DNA of 64,000 nt from the NCBI GenBank assembly GCA_003280725.1, contig QCED01000002.1, positions 1-64,000 of the forward strand, read 5' to 3'. Positions 44,760-51,784 of this stretch are shown here, piece after piece. The notes below the pieces were generated by a model that was given only the letters and a program-made list of their open reading frames with translations, was not told where the DNA came from and did not search any database. The translations under genes were made by a program, and so were the position numbers. Position 1 is the stretch's first letter, and each line of letters opens with the position of its first letter. This DNA comes from Prochlorococcus sp. AG-355-M18 (GTDB lineage Bacteria > Cyanobacteriota > Cyanobacteriia > PCC-6307 > Cyanobiaceae).

Positions 44760-45160
44760 CTAGGAAGTATTCTATTTAATTCGGGATATTCAATTCTTAA
44801 TTCTTCTATAAATGCATCAACGGTCTTTGATATCTCGTCAGTAGTATTCAAAATAGAATTTTTATATTTTAGATATTCGGAAACTTGAAATAATTTCATA
44901 GTTGATTTTGTTAAAAGTAATGTTGCAAGAGGAGATTTATCTGCCAATTTAGTTGAAGGAAAATATTTTATAGTTTCAGGATAAGTTTTTTCCATATCCT
45001 CAATATAGTCTTCTATCTTTTCATTTAATTCATCATATTTTGATGATAAAAACTTTTTGGTATTTAAATATTCAAAACCTGCGAATAAAAAACCAATAGG
45101 AAAACTTAAAAATAATATTGAAAGAGAAAGCCTAAGAAGATTTTGGGAAAATTTTTCCAT
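44756..45160 (-). CDS. Membrane-anchored helical protein, 134 aa
   Basis: I chose ATG 45160 (MEKFSQN); the frame extends to 45172. One N-terminal helix (LLRLSLSILFLSFPIGFLFA), then a charged domain with two similar units: EKIEDYIEDMEKTYPETIKYFP and KTVDAFIEELRIEYPELNRILP, an internal duplication. Unknown function. Island gene. Upstream 45161-45420 holds no further gene. Confidence 0.6.
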   Translation of the reverse strand: MEKFSQNLLRLSLSILFLSFPIGFLFAGFEYLNTKKFLSSKYDELNEKIEDYIEDMEKTYPETIKYFPSTKLADKSPLATLLLTKSTMKLFQVSEYLKYKNSILNTTDEISKTVDAFIEELRIEYPELNRILPR

Positions 45161-45420
45161 AGAAATAATCAATTAAATTTATTTAAAACATATCAAGGTT
45201 AAAAGTAAGTAAAGGATGTAATATTTTTGCTTTCTTCTTCCGATCTACTGAAATATTTAATTTTTATAATTTCTATATCGACTGTCAATCGTATTTAATA
45301 TAGCGGTGCAATTAGTAAGAATTAAATTTAAAAGAGAGTCTCTACATCATCAGAGACAATACATTCTCCTCTTATCCATAATTCTTTTTTATTAGTAGGC
45401 TTGTAATTTTTATCAAAATA

Positions 45421-45795
45421 TCAAGTTACTATTTTATTAATTATTTCTCCATTAATTCTATTTATTGTATAAGAATAATCAGAAAGAAAATATGGCTCCT
45501 TTCTATCATTTATTCCACTAGATTTTCTTTTAACCTTAATTAATTTAGATGTTATTACAACATTCTCAAATTCTTGTGGCGGCGAGTCCGTAAGCCATAC
45601 TGAGTACCAATTTGCTTCTTCAGTTTTTGTATTTACGGTTATTTTATAATCACGTTTCATGAATTGATTATAAATATAGTTCCTATTGTCATAACTAATT
45701 TCATCTAAATCACATACCAAAGTAATAATATCTGGTTTATTTCTAAAACCAAAAAGGAAAGTTAGTAAAAGCGGTGCAAGTAGTAATCGCTTCAT
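45421..45795 (-). CDS. Secreted protein with MKRLLL leader, 124 aa
   Basis: Signal peptide MKRLLLAPLLLTFLFGF shares its DNA start with 45801-46148, but the mature part (ITLVCDLDEISYDNRNYIY ... YTINRINGEI) is unrelated to it. One Cys. The mature part resembles small 'DUF-type' beta proteins; no family named. 5 bases after the neighbouring gene. Confidence 0.6.
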   Translation of the reverse strand: MKRLLLAPLLLTFLFGFRNKPDIITLVCDLDEISYDNRNYIYNQFMKRDYKITVNTKTEEANWYSVWLTDSPPQEFENVVITSKLIKVKRKSSGINDRKEPYFLSDYSYTINRINGEIINKIVT

Positions 45796-45800
45796 ATTTA

Positions 45801-46148
45801 TTATGGAATAGGGTCTTGAAATTTAAAAGTTTTTTGAGTAACAGGTGTAGCTATACCTTTACCTATATCAGGAAAATTCTCCGCCAAGAACTTGTCTCCT
45901 TCTTTTATTTGAATTAGTTCTTGACCAACCATTTCCATCTTGTCTTCGTTGTAGAAGCAGTGTCTTCTAGGAACCCACCTAGTAACCATCTCGTAGTCAC
46001 TTCCTTCTTGTATATAAAACTCACCTCCTTCCTTCATCCAACTTATGCATTCATTCCAAGCAATCTTCGGAGTTTCATATACGACTTCAGCATTAACAGC
46101 AGTAGGTAAAGCGAGGGCAGCTAGTAACGGGAGTAGTAAGCGTTTCAT
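45801..46148 (-). CDS. Secreted protein with MKRLLLPLLAALALP leader, 115 aa
   Basis: Signal peptide ending TAVNA. Mature part: ETPKIAWNECISWMKEGGEFYI, a W-P-R-R-H-C-F-Y strand, then IQIKEGDKFLAEN. Two Cys. The less AT-rich leader DNA recurs in two nearby loci. Function unknown; secreted to the periplasm or beyond. Confidence 0.65.
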   Translation of the reverse strand: MKRLLLPLLAALALPTAVNAEVVYETPKIAWNECISWMKEGGEFYIQEGSDYEMVTRWVPRRHCFYNEDKMEMVGQELIQIKEGDKFLAENFPDIGKGIATPVTQKTFKFQDPIP

Positions 46149-46155
46149 TTAATTT

Positions 46156-46752
46156 TTAGATATTGTCTGTTTGAGACTCTCTATATTCAGACATACATTC
46201 TTTGATATTTAAAAACTCATAAGCTATATAGATGTATCCTTCATCATTACTAGTTGCGGATGCGTTAACTCTTATGTTTTTAATATTATTTTGAGGGAGA
46301 TTTGAGCCATTTTTTTTGCTCCAAAAAGCTGTAAGGTATCTTTCTTTTTTTAATAATCCCATCATCCAATATTGAGTATCATTCCAGATACTGCCACTTT
46401 GAACAAAATCATATTTTTCATTTTCACCATATTTTTTTGTTAATGCTTTTTCAAAAAATTCAAATTCGCTTTTGAGTTGATTTCCAAAGGAATTTGAATA
46501 AATAACATCTGTATAACTGATAATTTTACAAAGGCCTGATTTTGGGGTTATTAATAAATCATATTTAGTTAATTTAGAGTTGCCTTTTGGAAGATCCTTT
46601 GTCGTATACCAATAATTTCCATCATCTTTGAGAGAAACACCTTTATTAGATATATCTTCCTTTGTCTCTCCCATATTTAACCCAAATTGGCTTGATAATA
46701 AATATTGAGGAAAAATAAAAATAGAAATTATTATTGTTAGAAAAAATTTCAA
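46156..46752 (-). CDS. Secreted protein, 198 aa
   Basis: Signal peptide (MKFFLTIIISIFIFPQYLLSS), then FGLNMGETKEDIS, which resembles the start of small periplasmic 'FGxxMGxSxxEV' proteins, and a C-terminal IYIAYEFLNIKEC. Function unknown. First of a four-gene minus-strand run in the island. Confidence 0.6.
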   Translation of the reverse strand: MKFFLTIIISIFIFPQYLLSSQFGLNMGETKEDISNKGVSLKDDGNYWYTTKDLPKGNSKLTKYDLLITPKSGLCKIISYTDVIYSNSFGNQLKSEFEFFEKALTKKYGENEKYDFVQSGSIWNDTQYWMMGLLKKERYLTAFWSKKNGSNLPQNNIKNIRVNASATSNDEGYIYIAYEFLNIKECMSEYRESQTDNI

Positions 46753-46802
46753 TTTAAAAGGAGCTAATTGCCCCTTATTGTAGATCGACTGTCAATTACT
46801 AA

Positions 46803-47999
46803 CTATTGTTGTTGCTGTTGTTGTTGGTCTAATAAATTTAAAGTCTGTAAAACATCTTGTTTGTCATATCCTTTTTGATAAGTTGCTGTATGGATAGCCT
46901 CTGAATGACCCATAAATTTTGAAGCTGATGCTGTATTGATATTCATGTTTGCAGTTCGATAACCATAAGCGTGTCTTAGGTCATAAGCTTGAAAAGCTTG
47001 ATTAGTTTTTTTAGCAAGCCATTTGGTATATCTTCTGTTAAATGATTTTAAAAATGCAGAATCATAATCCTCAGTTTTATCAATACTAAATTCCTTATAT
47101 ACATTCATAATGTCTAACGACTTTGCCCACTCTTGTTTTAATGCTGGTGTAATTCTCCATTCTGATGGCTCTTCACTCTTGGGTACTGTTAATACTTCAG
47201 CCATAATCTTTCCAGATTCCTCAAATGGTTTAATGCTCCATACTTCTGAGGTTCTTGTACCAAAAACTAATTGAGCAGCTAAAGCCCAACCCCATGTTGG
47301 ATCTTCTCTCAATAATCGTGCATGGTATAAATATTCCTCATCTTTTAATCTTTTTCTGGATCTTTTTTTGGCGTCATCTTTATAGGCTTTTTGAGTAGCT
47401 GTTGACCATTCCTGTAATTTCTTCAAGTTAGGAATTTCTGCAAACTTAGCCAGCCTTAAAAAATGTTTTGCAGTATCCGCTTTTTTCTTTGATCCAGTTG
47501 GTGCTTTATTAGCAAGTTCAACAATATTTTCATAATTTAGAATTTTATGTTTTTCCATCTGTAAGAGATAACCTTCAATCTGTTTCCACCCAGCCATATT
47601 TTGATTATTATTTCTGTCCTTATCTTCAGCACTCCAAAAGTCCTTTTCAAATCTTTTGATAATATCTCCAACTTTTCTACTTTCTTTTAAAAGTTCAATA
47701 GTTTCTTCCTCTTCATTTTTTAACCAGTTATCCCATTTAAAAGAACCTGCTATTTTTTCATCACTTAATCTTTTAGCTAATCTTTCAGCCTCATCAAGAT
47801 TTTTAATATCTGCTTTTAAATTTATTGGAACTCTTTGCTGGATAGTCTGATCAGATTCTGGATTACTTTTACTTGGTAAATAAGCTCTAAGAGTAAAACC
47901 ATCTTTTCTAATTTGTATAGTTACTCCTCTCCTCTCACTTTTCAAAAGTCTATTTCTAGCATCTAGCTTTATCTCTAATATTTGTTGTGAATTTGCCAT
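46803..47999 (-). CDS. Tyrosine recombinase (island integrase)
   Basis: 398 residues. N-terminal SAM-like core-binding region about 75-205; catalytic domain with Arg in FGTRTSEVW, RHxxG-type box AYDLRHAYGYR, His in MGHSEAIHT and nucleophile Tyr in TATYQKG. All catalytic positions are intact. It ends in a run of seven Gln. Its start lies 221 bases before tRNA-Ser(UGA), and duplicated tRNA ends lie beyond the tRNA, so it is the likely integrase of a tRNA-targeted element, of the tycheposon type described in Prochlorococcus. Confidence 0.88.
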   Translation of the reverse strand: MANSQQILEIKLDARNRLLKSERRGVTIQIRKDGFTLRAYLPSKSNPESDQTIQQRVPINLKADIKNLDEAERLAKRLSDEKIAGSFKWDNWLKNEEEETIELLKESRKVGDIIKRFEKDFWSAEDKDRNNNQNMAGWKQIEGYLLQMEKHKILNYENIVELANKAPTGSKKKADTAKHFLRLAKFAEIPNLKKLQEWSTATQKAYKDDAKKRSRKRLKDEEYLYHARLLREDPTWGWALAAQLVFGTRTSEVWSIKPFEESGKIMAEVLTVPKSEEPSEWRITPALKQEWAKSLDIMNVYKEFSIDKTEDYDSAFLKSFNRRYTKWLAKKTNQAFQAYDLRHAYGYRTANMNINTASASKFMGHSEAIHTATYQKGYDKQDVLQTLNLLDQQQQQQQ

Positions 48000-48220
48000 T
48001 GTTCGGTAGTTCTTAAGACTAGAGTCTGCGGTGGCCTTGTCTCGGTGGCCTTATTCTAGCCAATATATACAAATAGATGCAAGTACACCTATATTCTGTC
48101 AACCAAAAAATGTTTTCATTTTACAACTCCTGAGAAGCATTGCAATTAGGTAAATTGCTTGACTATGACTGACTTCTTATGATATAAATAACAAGTTCGG
48201 AAACAACTGAATAACCCTCT

Positions 48221-48307
48221 GGAGGGGTGGTCGAGTGGTTTAAGGCTCTAGTCTTGAAAACTAGCGTGTCTGCAAGGGCACCGTGGGTTCGAATCCCACC
48301 CCCTCCG
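48221..48307 (+). tRNA. tRNA-Ser (UGA anticodon)
   Basis: 87 bases. Acceptor GGAGGGG pairs with CCCCTCC, discriminator G. Anticodon arm CTAGT-CTTGAAA-ACTAG gives anticodon TGA. A long variable arm (GTGTCTGCAAGGGCAC) marks it as serine, and the T arm is GTGGG-TTCGAAT-CCCAC. CCA is not encoded. Integration target of the island. Confidence 0.96.
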
Positions 48308-48327
48308 TACAATTTTCATTTAAATTA

Positions 48328-48669
48328 ATGACTCAAGTAGATAAATATAATTCAGATAATAAACTTGCTAATTGCAATTTAGTATTAATGGCTTGTCTGT
48401 ATGCTATCTCAGCATTTTTAGGAACATTAGGAACTTTAATTACCTCAGTAGGTTATGGCTTATATTACAAATATTGGAAACCAACATTATTTATACTTCC
48501 TATTTTCTTATTCTTGGTTGTAATAATTGTAATTTTAGCCTACAGCGGCATTATAGTTTCAGATAATTCTGCTTATGCAACTGGTTGGTTGTTAGGAGTT
48601 GTACCTAGCTTAGTTTCATTTTTAATATTTAGAGATAGGGTATTAACTTTAAGAAATAGAAAAAATTAA
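48328..48669 (+). CDS. Membrane protein, 113 aa, inside the att interval
   Basis: I chose ATG 48328; the frame runs back into the tRNA. Four helices: ACLYAISAFLGTLGTLI, TLFILPIFLFLVVIIVILAY, and YATGWLLGVVPSLVSFLIF with an additional short one. It is the only gene between the intact tRNA and its 58-bp copy, so it would be the cargo of a 0.57-kb mini-element. Confidence 0.6.
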   Translation: MTQVDKYNSDNKLANCNLVLMACLYAISAFLGTLGTLITSVGYGLYYKYWKPTLFILPIFLFLVVIIVILAYSGIIVSDNSAYATGWLLGVVPSLVSFLIFRDRVLTLRNRKN

Positions 48670-48816
48670 AGTTAAGTATGTAAAAAACAACTAGGTTTTC
48701 AATTAATTACAAAAGTTAAATGTACTTAGGGTAGAAATCAGAAAAAATGGTGAACTTTCGGTGAACTCTGTTCCTTAAGGAGTATCAAAACACATGCTAT
48801 GACTAGAATACTGCTG

Positions 48817-48874
48817 GTCTTGAAAACTAGCGTGTCTGCAAGGGCACCGTGGGTTCGAATCCCACCCCCTCCGT
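48817..48874 (+). repeat. 58-bp exact duplication of tRNA-Ser 3' part (att site)
   Basis: Identical to 48251-48308: from the anticodon-stem end through variable arm, T arm and acceptor to one base past the tRNA. Direct orientation, 566 bases apart. This is what site-specific integration into a tRNA leaves at the far end of an element. Confidence 0.93.
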
Positions 48875-49005
48875 TCATTAAACTAATCAGATAAGTTCAT
48901 TCATAGTCATATTGAACATCTACACCCATATAGTGGGCATAGAGGAAGATTTTTAGCAGAAAATGTAGTTCATATCAGTTCAAATTTAATCACATTTTTT
49001 TGAAA

Positions 49006-49037
49006 TGTGTTTGGGTTGTGTTTGGGGTGTGTTTGGG
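49006..49037 (+). repeat. Three tandem TGTGTTTGGG repeats
   Basis: Copies at 49006-49015, 49017-49027 (one extra G) and 49028-49037, period 11. Two more copies lie on the other side of the following gene (49585-49605). Confidence 0.85.
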
Positions 49038-49137
49038 ATGATTTAATAAAGTTTTGATAGTATTTATTGAAACTCAAGAAATTAAATATTTATTAATTAA
49101 TAAACCACTATCATTTAGTAAATAGAAGTGGTTATCA

Positions 49138-49518
49138 ATGAAGAAAATTTTTTTTCCTTTAATATTTCTCTTTTTTCACTCTTCTCCAGTTTTTTCAGAA
49201 ACTTGGATTACTGTTACACAATTTTATGAAAAGGATAGTCACTACAAAAGATTGATTGATGTTAAATCAATCGTAAAAAATGGATTTCGGAGATATGCAA
49301 ATATGAAATACATCAAAGATGGCAATTCTGGGACAATTTATGGAATAACAATTAACTGTAAAGAAGGGATTTTTAATTTTGAAAATACAATGATTTCTAA
49401 AAGGGTAAGTAAAAATAATTGGATTTATGTAGATTCAATGGGAATGAATAATAGGGCATCGGCATGGACTAGAGAAGCAGAAGATAGTTTTAAATTCTTA
49501 TGTAAAGATTGGAAATAG
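49138..49518 (+). CDS. Secreted protein, 126 aa
   Basis: Signal peptide (MKKIFFPLIFLFFHSSPVFS), mature part ETWITVTQFYEKDSHYKRLIDV, then GTIYGITINCKEGIFNFENT and a C-terminal Cys (FKFLCKDWK). The arrangement resembles the surface-adhesin protein E-like fold. It is flanked on both sides by TGTGTTTGGG repeats, so it looks like one inserted cassette. Confidence 0.65.
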   Translation: MKKIFFPLIFLFFHSSPVFSETWITVTQFYEKDSHYKRLIDVKSIVKNGFRRYANMKYIKDGNSGTIYGITINCKEGIFNFENTMISKRVSKNNWIYVDSMGMNNRASAWTREAEDSFKFLCKDWK

Positions 49519-49677
49519 ATAATTTTAAAAAAACTGAAAATTTTTTAACTTGTATTTCTTGATTCCTAGGTAATTATTTGTTGTTGTGTTTGGGTTGTGT
49601 TTGGGATAATATGACTTTTCTGCTATTATTCTTGTTCAGGTCAGTTCAGGTCTGTTCATACTGCACCGACTCTAACT

Positions 49678-49693
49678 CCACCCCCTCCGTTCA
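49678..49693 (+). repeat. Short tRNA-Ser 3'-end relic
   Basis: CCACCCCCTCCGTTCA: the tRNA's last 13 bases plus GTTCA, equal to the sequence at the end of the 58-bp copy (48863-48878). Longer than expected by chance in this AT-rich DNA. Confidence 0.7.
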
Positions 49694-49839
49694 AATAATC
49701 GTCTCTGATAGTGTCTGCTGTGTTCAGAGAGTGTCAAAATTTTCAAAATATAAGTATTTTCTAAAAATAATCCATCTTTTTCTTAAAAAACTGGTTCCCT
49801 TATTGACAGAGTATGTCTTCCATTATCAGTATTTTGATT

Positions 49840-49893
49840 AAAAGTGTTGGGGGAAATGTTGGGGGAATTTTGAGAATGTTGGGGGAATGGGTT
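49840..49893 (+). repeat. Repeat array R1
   Basis: Three TGTTGGGGGAA copies (49845, 49857, 49877), ending TGGGTTC. The 54-base block is identical to R2 except for one base (A at 49876). Confidence 0.92.
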
Positions 49894-49923
49894 CAATTTT
49901 TAAAATATAGAATTTCTAAAATA

Positions 49924-50214
49924 TTAGAGCATTAATTTTTTACATTCTGAGTTTCGAGGACTATCCCCATATTCAAGAAGTTTATTTTTATAGGCATTAT
50001 TTTTTATAAGTTCATCAATTAAAGAAATTGCTGTTTTAAAACTTCTTTTTGCTCTTTCTTCAGTCAAATGACCTTTTTTATAATTAAAACAAGTGCTCGA
50101 TAACCATCCTCTTAAATATCCGTAATGATAAGATTCATCATCAAATTCTGCTATTGCTGGATTTGATAAACTCAAAAGACAAAATGAAATTAAAAATAAT
50201 TTAAATATTTTCAT
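49924..50214 (-). CDS. Island secreted protein A, 96 aa
   Basis: Signal peptide MKIFKLFLISFCLLSLSNPAIA. Mature part YLRGWLSSTCFNYKKGHLTEE ... SLIDEL ... NSECKKL. Paralogue of protein C (50758-51063): same spacing of the two Cys and the DEx, ECKKL/KCRRL ends. Probably a small disulfide-linked periplasmic protein. R2 lies 68 bases before its start. Confidence 0.65.
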   Translation of the reverse strand: MKIFKLFLISFCLLSLSNPAIAEFDDESYHYGYLRGWLSSTCFNYKKGHLTEERAKRSFKTAISLIDELIKNNAYKNKLLEYGDSPRNSECKKLML

Positions 50215-50281
50215 ATCTCTTTTTAGAATTTAATTTATTTTTACATAATTAAATGATTTTTATCCATTCTTTAAGAAGTCT

Positions 50282-50335
50282 AAAAGTGTTGGGGGAAATG
50301 TTGGGGGAATTTTGAGAGTGTTGGGGGAATGGGTT
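50282..50335 (+). repeat. Repeat array R2
   Basis: TGTTGGGGGAA at 50287, 50299 and 50319, then TGGGTT. One mismatch to R1 over 54 bases. Lies upstream of gene A and downstream of gene B (both minus strand). Confidence 0.92.
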
Positions 50336-50378
50336 GCGTTACGAAATCATAAATTCTATGTCTTTACTTTTTAATTGT

Positions 50379-50561
50379 TTATTGTCCAATTTCATAAGGA
50401 TTGGTGATTTCTACAAAAACAGGGGTTCTTCTGTTTTCTCCTACATAGGAATTCTTATTGCAAACATCTGCATTTAAAATTTTAGGGACTGAAAAAATTG
50501 ATATTGCTAGAAGAGAAATTGAAGCAGGGGTTGCTAATTGAATCAAAAATTTTTTATTCAT
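50379..50561 (-). CDS. Island secreted protein B, 60 aa
   Basis: MNKKFLIQLATPASISLLAI is a signal or anchor segment nearly the same as in protein D (LIRLATPASIFLLAL); the mature tails differ. One Cys (DVCNKNS). R3 lies 42 bases before its start. Confidence 0.55.
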   Translation of the reverse strand: MNKKFLIQLATPASISLLAISIFSVPKILNADVCNKNSYVGENRRTPVFVEITNPYEIGQ

Positions 50562-50602
50562 AATTTTAAAGAAAACTTTTTAAATTACTAGCAGAATTTA
50601 AG

Positions 50603-50635
50603 AGTGTTGGGGGAAATGTTGGGGGAATGGGTTGG
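50603..50635 (+). repeat. Repeat array R3
   Basis: TGTTGGGGGAA at 50605 and 50617, then TGGGTTGG; it lacks the middle copy of R1/R2. It is preceded by CTAGCAGAATTTAA, a flank shared with R5. Confidence 0.85.
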
Positions 50636-50757
50636 ATTTAGGATCCGAATTTTTTCTTAATAGATTACTTACTTTATAAGTTTTGAACATCCATATTTAT
50701 TAAAATTTTCTCCCTTTTTAACAAAAAAATTTGCAGCCTCGTTAAGTAAATTAAAAC

Positions 50758-51063
50758 TTATCCACCAAGTCTCCTACATTTTCCACTATTAAGTTCATTG
50801 AACCAATCATAAACTATACTTTTTTGTTCATTAGGCATTTCATCAATATAGGAAAAAACTCTCCTAATATAAGATTTTGCGTCTATATCACTTATTTTTC
50901 CAGAGGTATATAAGTTACAGACGGCAGCGAGACTTCCACTCCAATAAAAGGAATTTATTTTTTCTGCTAAAACATAATTTGGTGCAAGGAAAAAAACGGA
51001 TGATATTAGGGATAATCCAAGTCTTTTCGAAAAGAATTTTTTTGAATGAATTCTATACTTCAT
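50758..51063 (-). CDS. Island secreted protein C, 101 aa
   Basis: N-terminal basic head and signal segment (LGLSLISSVFFLAPNYVLA). Mature part FYWSGSLAAVCNLYTSGKIS ... FSYIDEMP ... NSGKCRRL, clearly related to protein A. R4 lies 38 bases before its start. Confidence 0.62.
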   Translation of the reverse strand: MKYRIHSKKFFSKRLGLSLISSVFFLAPNYVLAEKINSFYWSGSLAAVCNLYTSGKISDIDAKSYIRRVFSYIDEMPNEQKSIVYDWFNELNSGKCRRLGG

Positions 51064-51100
51064 GATCTTGCGTATTTTACTTTCTGTTTATTTTAGGAAA

Positions 51101-51120
51101 GGTGTTTGGGCTATGGGTTC
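51101..51120 (+). repeat. Degenerate repeat R4
   Basis: GGTGTTTGGGCTATGGGTTC, followed by GATT. The ending TGGGTTCGA equals nine bases of the tRNA-Ser T arm. One repeat unit only. Confidence 0.55.
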
Positions 51121-51138
51121 GATTGTAAAATTCATTTA

Positions 51139-51300
51139 TTAGGTCCCACAACTTCCATATTGGCAAAATACATCTACTGTTCCTTGAATTCTGATGCTAT
51201 CTCCATATGCTCTTACAGTTAAAGGTAGAGAAAAGATTGATAATGCTAAGAGGAATATAGATGCAGGAGTTGCTAATCTGATAAGAGTTTCCTTGTCCAT
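51139..51300 (-). CDS. Island secreted protein D, 53 aa
   Basis: ATG 51300, TAA 51139. MDKETLIRLATPASIFLLAL then SIFSLPLTVRAYGD: leader shared with protein B; the tail IRIQGTVDVFCQYGSCGT has two Cys. R5 lies 35 bases before the start. Confidence 0.55.
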   Translation of the reverse strand: MDKETLIRLATPASIFLLALSIFSLPLTVRAYGDSIRIQGTVDVFCQYGSCGT

Positions 51301-51334
51301 AATTCAATAAAAATTTATTTAGATCTAGCAGAAT

Positions 51335-51365
51335 TTAAAAGTTTTTGGGAAAATTTTGGGGGAAT
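51335..51365 (+). repeat. Degenerate repeat R5
   Basis: AAAAGTTTTTGGGAAAATTTTGGGGGAA aligns with R3 and shares its left flank CTAGCAGAATTTAA. A decayed copy. Confidence 0.55.
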
Positions 51366-51430
51366 TTAATATTTACTAGGAAATATCAATGTGAGAGATT
51401 ATTTGTTTTTGTCTCATAAACTTCTTTCAA

Positions 51431-51445
51431 AGTTCGCCCCCTCCG
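51431..51445 (+). repeat. Last tRNA-Ser end relic, probable island border
   Basis: AGTTCGCCCCCTCCG: TTCG of the T loop joined to the tRNA's last nine bases, as if the middle were deleted. After it the small-repeat pattern ends and unrelated genes begin. Confidence 0.5.
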
Positions 51446-51527
51446 CTTTAATTAATAGAGATTTAAAGTTCATCAAATAAAAACACCCTTTTATTATGTT
51501 CTTGTTAAAATATTAATTTAATTGGTT

Positions 51528-51728
51528 ATGAGTAAAGGATTCGCCAAAAATACTTCTGTATCACAAAAATCCAAAAAAAAGATTTTGAACATTGAACCTC
51601 AAGGTAGATTAATATCTTGGTCTCCTTGGCCTCCTGCTAACTTTCAAACAAGATATCCTGCTTTTCCTTTTGTTCTTACCATATTAATTATAGTTATTGG
51701 ACAATGGTATCTTTCTCTACTAAGGTAA
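51528..51728 (+). CDS. One-helix membrane protein, 66 aa
   Basis: I chose ATG 51528 (MSKGFAKN). A basic head (SQKSKKKILN), then ISWSPWPPANFQTRYPAFP and a C-terminal helix (FVLTILIIVIGQWYLSLL). First gene outside the island. Unknown function. Confidence 0.6.
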   Translation: MSKGFAKNTSVSQKSKKKILNIEPQGRLISWSPWPPANFQTRYPAFPFVLTILIIVIGQWYLSLLR

Positions 51729-51784
51729 CCTGAAACTAGGTTTTTTTATTTAAATTTTAGATTTATTGAGTTTGAGAATTTATT

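Larger units (their letters stand above)
48670..49137. other. Island intergenic stretch with att copy and repeats
   Basis: No gene. It holds two GGTGAACT repeats (48749-48756, 48760-48767, period 11), the 58-bp tRNA copy and the TGTGTTTGGG array, each listed or discussed separately. Confidence 0.7.
49519..49923. other. Island intergenic stretch with nested repeats and att relic
   Basis: I reject the open frame 49578-49841, which is built from the repeats. It holds TGTGTTTGGG x2 (49585-49605), GTTCA(GGTC) x3 (49634-49658, period 10), the tRNA-end relic at 49678 and array R1. Confidence 0.65.

Noticed and set aside
48040..48110. LexA-like operator before the integrase
   Set aside because: AAGTACACCTATATT keeps only one half-site; too weak to call.
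49578..49841. Open frame of 87 codons in the island
   Set aside because: It runs through the TGTGTTTGGG and GTTCA repeats and the tRNA relic; no ribosome site and no sensible protein.
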